Notes under the pieces: generated by a model
Told to the model about the DNA's origin: nothing
Database searches by the model: none
What the model saw: the letters and a program-made list of their open reading frames with translations, nothing else
Program-made: the position numbers and the translations under genes
Shown here: piece after piece, positions 1-6,807 of the stretch
How the letters are laid out: each line of letters begins with the position of its first letter
Numbering within the stretch: position 1 is the first letter of the stretch
Source of the DNA: Balneolia bacterium
Lineage (GTDB): Bacteria > Bacteroidota > Rhodothermia > Balneolales > Cyclonatronaceae
Direction: 5' to 3'
DNA length: 17,104 nt
Assembly (NCBI GenBank): GCA_003567135.1
Contig: PXAI01000130.1
Span: 1 to 17,104 of the forward strand

Positions 1-462
1 AACCGAGTTGTGATCAACCGGAAGCGGTGTGATGGTACAATCCCTGAACTGAAGAGGTTCCTCAATTACGTTCAGATCGAGATTTACCGAGCCGGGTGTT
101 TTCGCGGGACCAAACATGTAGTCGAACCGCCGGTGGATAAATTCCTGACATTCGCGCGTGGTGTAAGCCGGAATGGACGTTTTTTGCATGTAGCAAAACG
201 GGCGAAGGTCATCGATGCCCGCAATATGATCGGTGTGATGATGCGTGTACAGAACCATGTCGATATGCTTAATTCCGGAGCGGAGCGTCTGAAGGCGAAA
301 TTCCGGCCCGGTATCGATCACGATGGAAGTTTCATCGGTTTGTACCCACGCTGAGGTTCGGTAGCGGTCATCGCGTGAATCACCTGTGGGGAACCGTTTT
401 CCAAAACCTCCGGCTACCGGAACGCCCATTGATGTGCCTGTTCCTAAAAAAGTCAGTTTCAT
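1..462 (-). CDS. MBL-fold metallo-hydrolase (PhnP-like), partial at left edge
   Basis: The complement reads open from an ATG at 462 to the window edge, giving 154 residues; the C-terminal part lies outside. It opens with MKLTFLGTGTSMGVPV, the first strand and glycine-rich turn typical of metallo-beta-lactamase-fold hydrolases. The metal motif THHHTDH (residues 73-79; H74, H76, D78, H79) is followed by AGIDDLRPF, as in the PhnP/RNase Z-like branch. IVIDTGPEFR (47-56) is the usual second strand and turn. PVDHN near the cut probably carries a further metal-ligand histidine. Such enzymes cleave phosphodiesters or related esters in the cytoplasm, and there is no signal peptide. The substrate cannot be told from the sequence. 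Its ATG overlaps the stop of the upstream small gene by 4 bases (ATGA), so the two are probably translationally coupled. Confidence 0.88.
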   Translation of the reverse strand, partial: MKLTFLGTGTSMGVPVAGGFGKRFPTGDSRDDRYRTSAWVQTDETSIVIDTGPEFRLQTLRSGIKHIDMVLYTHHHTDHIAGIDDLRPFCYMQKTSIPAYTTRECQEFIHRRFDYMFGPAKTPGSVNLDLNVIEEPLQFRDCTITPLPVDHNSV

Positions 463-773
463 CGGCCGGCCGGTGCGTTATCAAAGAGAGTCCGGTCTTT
501 CTTTTTGGTGTTTACTTCAAACATTTCCCAGAGTCGTTCAAGCTCTTTTCGTACTGCCGGTTTAATGTAGATCTGCTCAAGCGGAACGGATTTCAAAAAC
601 CGCGCCAGCTGGCCGGCAAGGAAATCATCCGGAAAATTTTTGTTTAGCATCAGAATTTTATCGCCTTCAAGCACGCAGTATCCTCCCTTGAAATTTCCTC
701 TCTCTCTGCGCACGGAATATCCGGTTCGCTCAACAATTTCTTCCAGTTCAAGCAGAAGTTTTTCAGGTTTCAT
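459..773 (-). CDS. Small conserved-looking protein of unknown function
   Basis: This is a 104-residue, charged, soluble-looking protein with no signal peptide or membrane segment. It starts with a predicted helix (MKPEKLLLELEEIVERTGY), then a glycine-containing strand region (RRERGNFKGGYCVLEGDKILMLNK, residues 23-46), then helices including IYIKPAVRKELERLWEMF. I recall similar uncharacterised proteins in Bacteroidota-like genomes but cannot name a family. It starts 12 bases after the upstream gene and ends inside the start codon of the MBL-fold hydrolase gene (4-base overlap), so it sits in the middle of a three-gene operon. The overlap and the absence of a better frame support it as a real gene. 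No function is claimed. Confidence 0.8.
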   Translation of the reverse strand: MKPEKLLLELEEIVERTGYSVRRERGNFKGGYCVLEGDKILMLNKNFPDDFLAGQLARFLKSVPLEQIYIKPAVRKELERLWEMFEVNTKKKDRTLFDNAPAGR

Positions 774-785
774 CAGGCCGGTTTA

Positions 786-1535
786 TCAGAAAGTTACGCC
801 CGCAACAACGCTGATTTGCTGCAGGTCATACATGAAATTATCATTATTACTGTTGTACCGGATGTAGCGCAGATCGGTGCCTAAAGCAAGGCCCGCGTTG
901 CCAAACAGCCGGTCGATAAAGATACGAATTTGCTGCTCAAACTTGTAGGAAACTCCGCCATCAGAGCCGAATGTACCTACCATATAGCCGATACTCGCCA
1001 GGCTTTTGGATTGTAACCTCAGGTTCTCTCTGGCTCTTATATCAAACTGGAGTCCAGTACCGATATAACCCGTATTTTGGGCAAATTCCTGGTTAGTTCC
1101 CGCCGTTTCGCTGGTTCTGATCAGCAGATAATCAGTACTCAGCATAGCCGGCAAAAGCGCACGAAAACGGGGTCGCATATAAATAGGGAGATATGCGCTC
1201 AGCTGAACTCCGATTCCGGCAACCCGAACCGCATTATCTTCACCGAGGCTGCTGCCGATCATCCCGTAAACATTCAGCAGCGGATTTTCATACTGAACCC
1301 GGTAAAGCGGGCCGTTGAAGTCGTACAAAACTTCGGGCACATCGGGCGTTACGTTGTCGAAATATGAAAAATCGGCAAACACGTAGTTGAGCGTCAGAGA
1401 GTTCAGCGGATCAGGCGAGCGGTCGGCCTGAGGCGCCGATCCCACGGAAAACATCTGGGCGGCGGCAGTACCGGTGAAAATCAAAATGATTAACAGAGCG
1501 GGAATAATTCGCGGAATCTGGTATAAATATCGCAT
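786..1535 (-). CDS. Secreted outer-membrane beta-barrel-like protein, unknown role
   Basis: The protein has 249 residues. The N-terminus carries a clear signal peptide: basic start, hydrophobic core IIPALLIILIFTGTA, and a likely cleavage after AAAQ around residue 27. The mature part is rich in alternating polar and hydrophobic stretches with many aromatics (for example LNYVFADFSYF, VAGIGVQLSAYLPIYM, YIGTGLQFDIRA). It ends in VVAGVTF, a terminal phenylalanine pattern common in outer-membrane barrels. There is no lipobox cysteine. It is the first gene of the run that continues with the small unknown protein and the MBL hydrolase. I infer a small barrel or surface protein; no specific family is recognised. 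It could instead be a periplasmic beta-rich protein. Confidence 0.75.
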   Translation of the reverse strand: MRYLYQIPRIIPALLIILIFTGTAAAQMFSVGSAPQADRSPDPLNSLTLNYVFADFSYFDNVTPDVPEVLYDFNGPLYRVQYENPLLNVYGMIGSSLGEDNAVRVAGIGVQLSAYLPIYMRPRFRALLPAMLSTDYLLIRTSETAGTNQEFAQNTGYIGTGLQFDIRARENLRLQSKSLASIGYMVGTFGSDGGVSYKFEQQIRIFIDRLFGNAGLALGTDLRYIRYNSNNDNFMYDLQQISVVAGVTF

Positions 1536-1635
1536 ATAATCAAAAATGGGAAAGTTTGAAATCGATAGAATATATGAGGAACTTTTCTCAACGTTGTAAT
1601 ATTGTATCTTAAAACATAACTAAACTCCATCTTAT
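1536..1635. promoter_or_regulatory. Divergent intergenic region (likely back-to-back promoters)
   Basis: These 100 bases separate the minus-strand barrel operon from the plus-strand peroxidase gene, so both promoters should lie here. The stretch is A/T-rich (tatatgagga, attgtatctt aaaac). On the plus strand TATCTTAA at 1605-1612 loosely resembles the Bacteroidota TAnnTTTG element, but no well-spaced upstream TTG is visible. No Shine-Dalgarno site precedes the peroxidase ATG. The promoter assignment rests on gene orientation more than on motif quality. Confidence 0.4.
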
Positions 1636-2178
1636 ATGATTCAGTTTCTTTTAATTTCGTTGATTATGACATTTTCAGGCAATCCGGACTCCAAAACCAT
1701 TTTTGATTTTGAACTTCAGGATGTGCGCGGAAACTCGGTGGACATGGCAGATTTCAAAGGCAACGTAATGCTGATTGTAAACACAGCATCAAAATGCGGA
1801 TTCACGCGCCAGTATTCGGGACTACAGAGCCTGCACGAAAAATACAAGGATGAGGGATTAGTCGTGATTGGCTTTCCAACAGCCGATTTCGCCAATCAGG
1901 AATTTGATTCGGATGAAGAAATTTCTGAATTCTGCGAAGTGAATTTTGGAGTCACCTTCCCGCTCGTTTCCCGGCTATCCGTACGGGGCAGTGAACAGCA
2001 TGAGCTGTTTAATTTGCTGACATCAAAAGAAAATGCGGATTTTACGGGGGATATTCGCTGGAATTTTGAAAAGTTTCTGATCGATCAGGAAGGCAATCTG
2101 GTTAGAAGATTCAGGTCTGATGTAGAGCCTGATAGTGAGGAGATGATGTCGAGTATTGAGGCACTGCTGGGGCGGTAG
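1636..2178 (+). CDS. Glutathione peroxidase-family thiol peroxidase, probably exported
   Basis: The protein has 180 residues and a thioredoxin-like fold. It reduces hydroperoxides using a peroxidatic cysteine. The family motif NTASKCGFTRQY places the catalytic Cys at residue 54. The rest of the tetrad is present as Q88 (in ANQEF) and W142-N143 (in IRWNFEKFL). C100 in EFCEVNFGVTFP matches the resolving cysteine of yeast Gpx3 (C82), so the enzyme is probably thioredoxin-dependent rather than glutathione-dependent. The usual FPCNQF block is FPTADF here, so the intermediate cysteine is replaced by Thr. Residues 1-15 (MIQFLLISLIMTFSG) are hydrophobic and look like a short signal peptide or anchor, which suggests a periplasmic site. 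The gene stands alone on its strand, divergent from the barrel operon. Confidence 0.92.
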   Translation: MIQFLLISLIMTFSGNPDSKTIFDFELQDVRGNSVDMADFKGNVMLIVNTASKCGFTRQYSGLQSLHEKYKDEGLVVIGFPTADFANQEFDSDEEISEFCEVNFGVTFPLVSRLSVRGSEQHELFNLLTSKENADFTGDIRWNFEKFLIDQEGNLVRRFRSDVEPDSEEMMSSIEALLGR

Positions 2179-2289
2179 GGCAGAGCCGGACTATTGATCG
2201 GGAAGATATGCTGAATGGATTACTGTGGGAAAAATTTTCACAGAGATCAAATAAAATCAAACAGATAAGCTTTTTTTGCATTCTTTTTG

Positions 2290-2297
2290 TATATTTA
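2290..2297 (+). promoter_or_regulatory. TAnnTTTG-like -7 element upstream of the PH-like membrane protein gene
   Basis: TATATTTA matches the Bacteroidota -7 consensus TAnnTTTG at all but the last base. It lies about 86 bases before the ATG at 2383 and directly before a hairpin (2298-2328). A properly spaced -33 TTG is not seen; the nearest TTG (2276-2278) is too close. The proposal is weak but the position is sensible. Confidence 0.3.
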
Positions 2298-2328
2298 CGG
2301 ATGACCAATTAGTTCAGCTGGTTATCCG
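2298..2328 (+). other. Hairpin in the presumed 5' leader of the PH-like membrane protein gene
   Basis: CGGATGACCA (2298-2307) pairs with TGGTTATCCG (2319-2328) over 10 positions with one G-T wobble, around an 11-base loop. If transcription begins near 2300, this hairpin would be at or near the 5' end of the message, with about 55 bases before the ATG. No T-run follows, so it is not an intrinsic terminator. Its sequence partly resembles a tRNA D-arm (TTAGTTCAGCTGGTTA), but no anticodon or T arm follows. Confidence 0.4.
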
Positions 2329-2382
2329 TTAGAAGGTAGCCTAAGCTATAGTGCAACAAATAAGACTCTAATTTTCTATTCG

Positions 2383-2952
2383 ATGTCTGCTGAAGTTATG
2401 GAATCGTCCCGTTCCGGGAAGATGAAGCCATTGGTTCTTTACAGCGATGTTTCGAAACGCTCAATTTTCAGAAGCAGCGTAGTTGCATTCTTTATCTTTG
2501 CTTTTTCCCTTGTATTTGCTTTTACAGGGCCGATTAGTATCTGGGGAAGTATGATTGTATTGTCGGTTGGCATTCCGCTTTCTGTCTGGATTCTGAACCT
2601 CGGCTTCAAAAGCACAACTATCAGACTGCTGAAAAGCGAAGGCGGATTAAGGATTGAAACCAGCTCGCTTTTTGGTACCCGGGTAAACCTCCTTACGCCC
2701 AATGTTGTAAAGCACGTCCAGATCCAAAGAGAGCTGCACTGGCACCGCGATAATTCGGGGCACAGCCACAGCGAGAGAGGCAAGGCCACATCGATCGATC
2801 ATTTTACTTTACAGGTAGTGGATAATAACCAAACCATCTGGAAAGTAAGGACTTTCGAAAGTATGGAAGAAGCTGAGCGCATCGCGGCCGTTTTATCACG
2901 CGGATTAGGCCGAAAAGCTGTTGAGCATGCTCCGGATGTGGTTGTCCGGTAG
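2383..2952 (+). CDS. Two-helix membrane protein with PH-like C-terminal domain, unknown role
   Basis: The protein has 189 residues. Two hydrophobic segments lie close together at about 30-50 (FRSSVVAFFIFAFSLVFAFT) and 52-73 (SIWGSMIVLSVGIPLSVWIL). They form a hairpin that leaves both ends in the cytoplasm. The tail (about 77-178) alternates strands and ends in a helix (SMEEAERIAAVLSRGLG), the layout of bacterial PH-like domains behind two helices. This is inferred from layout, not from a specific motif. A histidine-rich loop, HWHRDNSGHSHS (residues 119-130), interrupts the tail between strands and could bind metal. The next Met codons at residues 6 and 14 are alternative starts; no Shine-Dalgarno site decides between them. 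It converges on apaG with 54 bases between stops. Confidence 0.7.
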   Translation: MSAEVMESSRSGKMKPLVLYSDVSKRSIFRSSVVAFFIFAFSLVFAFTGPISIWGSMIVLSVGIPLSVWILNLGFKSTTIRLLKSEGGLRIETSSLFGTRVNLLTPNVVKHVQIQRELHWHRDNSGHSHSERGKATSIDHFTLQVVDNNQTIWKVRTFESMEEAERIAAVLSRGLGRKAVEHAPDVVVR

Positions 2953-3006
2953 GGCTGCCAGATTATCGCAGAAGAAAGTGGCGTGCAGGCTGCGACTAAG
3001 CGAATG

Positions 3007-3390
3007 TCAGTTCAGAAGATGTGATCTCAGGAAAAAACGGGGAATCCGCACTTTGAGAACGGTTTGATCTTTTCTTGACATCTCATAATACCCTTCCATA
3101 CTGCCGGCCATAGATTTTAGCACGCAATATGAATTGTAATTGTGTGATTTTCCTGGCTGAATGACCGGCTGTCTTCCAATTACGCCATCTCCGTCAACTT
3201 CGTAGGACTCGCCGGCGGAATCTTCGATTTCCCAGTGTCTGCGAAGGAGCTTCACGGGCTCGGTACTCATGTTTTCAATCGTAATGAAGTAAACGAAAAC
3301 GTATTTCCCTTCGAAAATACTGGATTCATTTTCCATAAATACGGGCTTAACGATTACCCGGATGTCATTGGTTACTTCAGTGAAAATCAT
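3007..3390 (-). CDS. apaG: ApaG family protein
   Basis: The protein has 127 residues, the usual ApaG length, and forms a single Ig/fibronectin-III-like beta-sandwich. Recognisable family blocks are VFVYFITIENMSTEPVKLL (31-49), the core RRHWEIEDSAGE with the conserved W and I, the turn VIGRQPVIQPGKSHNYNSYC, and MEGYYEM near the C-terminus. ApaG was linked genetically to cobalt/magnesium efflux (corD) in enterobacteria; its biochemical role is not settled, so the name describes the family only. It is cytoplasmic. It follows the methyltransferase gene on the same strand after 85 bases, so it may be co-transcribed or have its own promoter in that gap. Confidence 0.93.
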   Translation of the reverse strand: MIFTEVTNDIRVIVKPVFMENESSIFEGKYVFVYFITIENMSTEPVKLLRRHWEIEDSAGESYEVDGDGVIGRQPVIQPGKSHNYNSYCVLKSMAGSMEGYYEMSRKDQTVLKVRIPRFFLRSHLLN

Positions 3391-3422
3391 GTTAAATGAG
3401 ATAGATGTCGAAATTGACGGGA

Positions 3423-3440
3423 ATTATCTGTTTAGATAAT
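3423..3440. other. Small perfect inverted repeat between methyltransferase and apaG
   Basis: ATTATCT and AGATAAT form a 7-bp perfect stem around the tetraloop GTTT in the 85-base gap upstream of apaG. No T-run follows on the minus strand, so a terminator is unlikely. It could be a small operator or a chance repeat in A/T-rich sequence. Confidence 0.3.
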
Positions 3441-3475
3441 ACGAAAAATTAAACAGCGGGGGAGCGATTAAAGTT

Positions 3476-4396
3476 TCAACGATTCTTTTTTTGCGCGATA
3501 TAGATAAGAGAACTGCATTTTTCTTTATCGGCAAATGCTTTCGAATTAGAGATAAAGCCCTTTGCAAAAGCTCTGAAATATCCAGCGATTCCGCTCTCCT
3601 GATATTTTTCACTCAGCAGGCTCACGTAAAATGAATCGAGCCACATCCGCTCTGTTTTTAACACCCGCAAACCGTTGTTATTCAACAGCCAGTGCATCGA
3701 TTTCGGGCTGAAATGGTACAGATGGCGCGGCACGTCCCATGCAGCCCAATAGTTTTTATAGAATTCTGCATCGTAGCTGCGATGGTTTGGCACGGCAATG
3801 AAAATGGTGCCACCTTCCTTCAGTTTATCCTTCAGTGCAGCAATGGTTTCATCAGGATTATGCACATGTTCGAGGACATGCCACAGCGTGATGACATCAA
3901 ATCGGGATTCCGAATCAATCTCACTCAGGTTTTTTACGACGTCAAGATTGTTGATGTTTTCAGCCAGAACGCGTGCTTCATTATCCGGCTCGAGCCCGGT
4001 AACGTTCCATCCGCTGCGCTGCATTAATTCGGCAAAAGCGCCGGTGCCGCAGCCAAAATCGAGCAGTTCCGAACTTTTGCGTCCTGATGCGGAAACGATC
4101 AATCTTCGCTTAAAACGCAGCGTGTAGTTTCTTGCGATACCATAAAGTTTATTGATCAGCCCTTTTCGGGTATCGGAATGTGAGATGTAGTTCTCAGATT
4201 CGTAAAACCGGCTGATCTCATCAGCAGAAGGCACCGGCCAGGTAAAACGCAGCCCCATTTCGGGATTTTCAAACAGAAAAAACGGCTCTCCGGTAACTGA
4301 ATAATCTTTCAAATCCATAACCTTATGGATTGAGCTGCTTCCCGTCAGGGGGCACGATGCAGGCTGATCTGAAATTGTTGCTGCTTCTTTTTTCAT
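3476..4396 (-). CDS. Class I SAM-dependent methyltransferase (Methyltransf_23-like)
   Basis: The protein has 306 residues. The SAM site is LLDFGCGTG (111-119), with the acidic motif II at GLEPDNE (134-140) and the motif around FDVITLWHVLEHVHNP (166-181). The trailing DVPRHLYHFSP (221-231) is typical of methyltransferases that often sit with cell-surface or polysaccharide genes. The substrate is unknown. The N-terminal 50 residues align in layout with relatives that carry a zinc knuckle (CPxCG...CxxCG), but here only C15 remains: the other positions read T18 and, in NPEMG, N44 and M47. The metal site is therefore probably lost. It starts 8 bases after the amino-acid permease gene stop, so the two are almost certainly in one transcript. 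The substrate of the permease does not identify that of the methyltransferase. Confidence 0.88.
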   Translation of the reverse strand: MKKEAATISDQPASCPLTGSSSIHKVMDLKDYSVTGEPFFLFENPEMGLRFTWPVPSADEISRFYESENYISHSDTRKGLINKLYGIARNYTLRFKRRLIVSASGRKSSELLDFGCGTGAFAELMQRSGWNVTGLEPDNEARVLAENINNLDVVKNLSEIDSESRFDVITLWHVLEHVHNPDETIAALKDKLKEGGTIFIAVPNHRSYDAEFYKNYWAAWDVPRHLYHFSPKSMHWLLNNNGLRVLKTERMWLDSFYVSLLSEKYQESGIAGYFRAFAKGFISNSKAFADKEKCSSLIYIAQKKNR

Positions 4397-4404
4397 GGCT
4401 TTAA

Positions 4405-5682
4405 TTATCCGTTACGTTTCCGAAGATAAAACCAAATCAGGCCGGCTCCAATTAGTCCGAGTCCGGCAAATACGATGTAAAAATCAACCCAGAATGCCAG
4501 CGTGAGGCATAACGCGAGCCCAAGAATGGCGATAATTTTTGGATAAAGGCGGTCTTCATCGGGCAGAAACAGTGCAGAGAGATTGGTGATGGAGTAGTAG
4601 ACCAGCACCGTAAACGCGCTGAATGACCACGTGAGATAGACATTTCCGCTGGCGACCAGAATCAGAATAATGCCCATCGTAAAATAGACCGCTTTTGCAG
4701 GGCTCGCGTTTTTTTCGTTGATCTCGGATAATCCTCCGGGCAGATCATTTTCTCTGGCCATAGCAAGCACCACGCGCGAAATCCCCAAAAGCAGATTCAG
4801 AAGCACGCCAAGCATGGCGGTGAGCGCCCCAACAGAAATGATGTAGCTGACGTGCGGAAAATTCAGCATGGATGCAGCGGCAAGCAGCGGCGCGGCGATG
4901 GCATCGGTAGATTCGGCGAGCGTATCAGGACCGGTCAGGTTTAGCGCGGCCCAGGCGGTTAACACGTAGAGTAACATCGTGAAAACCAGCGTTGTGATAA
5001 TTGCGGCCGGAATTGTTTTGCGCGGCTCGCGAACTTCCTCGCCCAGCGTTGCGATGCGCCCGTATCCTGTAAACGCCACAAACATGAGCGCGGCAGCGTG
5101 CATCATCAGGCTCCAGTTACCCTTTTGATCAGATTCGTAGAGCGCCGCACTGATCGGGTTGATCGATTCCTGCCCGAAAATCAAACCTGCCAGGATGAAT
5201 GAACCCAAAGCCAGTAGCGTGATCGAGACGATAATTTTATTCGTGCGATCTGACCGTGTGATTCCGCCCGAAACAAGAATCCCCATCAGGAACACGATCA
5301 GCAGGGCGCCGCCCGTAACCATCCAGCCGTTTCCAATTCCGGTGATATAGAAGAAATATCCCGAAAAACCGAGCGCAGCCGTGGCCGCTGATGCAGATTT
5401 AGCAACCAAAAACATCCATCCCGCGGTAAACCCCATAACCGGATTCAGATATCTGTAGCCATACGCATACGTTCCGCCGCTTACGGGGTGCGATGCGGCA
5501 AGCTGGGCGCTGTTGAGTCCGTTAAACGTGGCGGCAAACGTAGCGATCACAATCGCCGGAATTACCCAGTAACCGGCAACACCCGCAGCAATTCCGATAC
5601 TGACAAAAATTCCGGTTCCGATAATAGATCCGAGCCCCATAAAAACGGCAGCTCCGGTTCCAAGTGACCGCTTTAATCCCAT
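4405..5682 (-). CDS. APC-superfamily amino-acid permease
   Basis: The protein has 425 residues, nearly all hydrophobic, consistent with about 12 membrane helices. The APC unwound-helix motif is GSIIGTGIF (18-26) in helix 1. The counterpart in helix 6 and the following loop is FTGYGRIATLGEEVREPRKT (204-223), and a later conserved loop is SRVVLAMARENDLPGGLSE (302-320). These transporters import amino acids or related amines, usually by cation coupling; the substrate cannot be read from the sequence. The ATG at 5682 is preceded by AAAAGGA with a 5-base spacer, one of the few good ribosome sites in the window, which fixes the start. It lies 75 bases downstream of the iron-transporter ATPase gene and 8 bases upstream of the methyltransferase gene. 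Confidence 0.92.
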   Translation of the reverse strand: MGLKRSLGTGAAVFMGLGSIIGTGIFVSIGIAAGVAGYWVIPAIVIATFAATFNGLNSAQLAASHPVSGGTYAYGYRYLNPVMGFTAGWMFLVAKSASAATAALGFSGYFFYITGIGNGWMVTGGALLIVFLMGILVSGGITRSDRTNKIIVSITLLALGSFILAGLIFGQESINPISAALYESDQKGNWSLMMHAAALMFVAFTGYGRIATLGEEVREPRKTIPAAIITTLVFTMLLYVLTAWAALNLTGPDTLAESTDAIAAPLLAAASMLNFPHVSYIISVGALTAMLGVLLNLLLGISRVVLAMARENDLPGGLSEINEKNASPAKAVYFTMGIILILVASGNVYLTWSFSAFTVLVYYSITNLSALFLPDEDRLYPKIIAILGLALCLTLAFWVDFYIVFAGLGLIGAGLIWFYLRKRNG

Positions 5683-5700
5683 AGAAGTCCTTTTGATTTA

Positions 5701-5750
5701 GCCCTCATAAAGGGCGAAGATAAGGATTGAATCTTAACTCAGTGTTAAGA
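5701..5750 (-). terminator. Two short hairpins between the ABC ATPase and permease genes (weak terminator or processing site)
   Basis: On the minus strand the ATPase stop is followed by TCTTAAC/GTTAAGA (7-bp stem, 5-base loop, 5750-5732) and then GCCCT/AGGGC (5-bp stem, 5-base loop, 5715-5701). Neither has a strong T-run. They may attenuate read-through from the iron operon into the permease gene, or protect the upstream message. As a terminator the call is weak. Confidence 0.3.
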
Positions 5751-5757
5751 AAACGCA

Positions 5758-6807
5758 TCAGCTTTTATCCAGAACTACGGCTGGTTCGAGAGGTTTTACC
5801 ACCACGTTATCACCTACGGAAAAAGGCATTCTGTTGTCGGTGTGCACAATGCAGTTGCAGCGCTCAAGCTTTACGTGGTAGGTTATATCGTGCCCTTTAA
5901 ACTCCTTGTTGAGAACCACTCCGCTGATGCCCTGTGTATTGGCCGGCGTGGTGTGTTCGAGCGTAAGATGCTCGGGGCGGATGGAAATCAAAACATCACC
6001 CCGTGCCGGGCGGTCGAGCATGATGTTGCCGATATTTGAATTGGCTTCGAGTCCGGAAGCCATCGCTGGAAATACGTTCGTGCGGCCGAGAAACTGAGCC
6101 ACGAATTTGGTCTTAGGACGATAATATACTTCCTCAGGAGTGCCAATCTGGATCAGCGATCCGTTTTCCATCACGCCGATTCTGTCTGCGACGGAAAGCG
6201 CCTCTTCCTGATCGTGCGTGACCAGAATGGAGCTCATTCGCGCTTCTTTCAGAATCCGGCGGACTTCATCTCTCGTCGTCTGGCGAAGCACGGCATCGAG
6301 GTTTGAAAACGGCTCATCCATCAATAAAATCTCGGGTCTCGGTGCGAGCGCTCTGGCGACGGCTACACGCTGTTGCTGTCCCCCGGAAAGTTCGTGCGGT
6401 TTGCGCTTGCTGAAGGGCATCATGCCGATTAGTTCAAGCATTTCGGCGGCGCGTGCCGTTTTCTGGCTTTTTGGGATATCCCTCAGGCCAAAAATGACAT
6501 TATCCATTACGGTCAGATGTGGAAACAGGGCGAAATCCTGAAACACAAATCCGATACCCCGTTTTTCGGGTGATCTGTGCGTATAGGGGCACTCAAGCGT
6601 TTTCCCTTTCAGCTGGATTGAGCCCTGATCGGTGCGCTCAAATCCGGCAATCAGGCGAAGTGTGGTCGTTTTACCACATCCGCTGGGTCCGAGAATGGCG
6701 AAGATTTCCTCCGGATTTACCGTAAAGGAAACCTTGTTCACGACAGGATCATCCTGAGCGTCAAAGCGTTTGGTAAGATTGGTAACTCGAAGTAGTTCGT
6801 TCATCAT
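5758..6807 (-). CDS. fbpC: Iron(III)-type ABC transporter ATP-binding protein
   Basis: The protein has 349 residues, the normal length for FbpC/FutC/PotA-type ATPases. It powers import through the adjacent permease at the inner membrane. Visible motifs are Walker A GPSGCGKTT (40-48), Q-loop VFQDFALFPHLTV (Q90), signature LSGGQQQRVAVARAL (140-154), Walker B LLMDE (161-165), D-loop SNLD (168-171) and switch histidine LVTHD (H198). After about residue 240 a TOBE-type regulatory domain follows (ISIRPEHLTL, EFKGHDITYHV). The start codon overlaps the permease stop by 4 bases. Sugar or polyamine importers share this ATPase type; the iron call comes from its partners. All catalytic residues are intact. 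Confidence 0.92.
   Translation of the reverse strand: MMNELLRVTNLTKRFDAQDDPVVNKVSFTVNPEEIFAILGPSGCGKTTTLRLIAGFERTDQGSIQLKGKTLECPYTHRSPEKRGIGFVFQDFALFPHLTVMDNVIFGLRDIPKSQKTARAAEMLELIGMMPFSKRKPHELSGGQQQRVAVARALAPRPEILLMDEPFSNLDAVLRQTTRDEVRRILKEARMSSILVTHDQEEALSVADRIGVMENGSLIQIGTPEEVYYRPKTKFVAQFLGRTNVFPAMASGLEANSNIGNIMLDRPARGDVLISIRPEHLTLEHTTPANTQGISGVVLNKEFKGHDITYHVKLERCNCIVHTDNRMPFSVGDNVVVKPLEPAVVLDKS

Noticed and set aside
10..354. Plus-strand open frame of 114 codons
   Set aside because: It is opposite the MBL-fold hydrolase frame, whose HxHxDH motif and operon overlap are convincing; the plus-strand translation shows no family features.
2223..2243. CTGTG/CACAG inverted repeat after the peroxidase gene as a terminator
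   Set aside because: Only a 5-bp outer stem pairs well, and no T-run follows; too weak to call.
2304..2345. Possible tRNA gene or tRNA fragment (D-arm-like TTAGTTCAGCTGGTTA)
   Set aside because: No anticodon stem, no T-arm GTTCGA-type motif and no matching acceptor stem follow within tRNA distance; the bases are better explained by the 2298-2328 hairpin.
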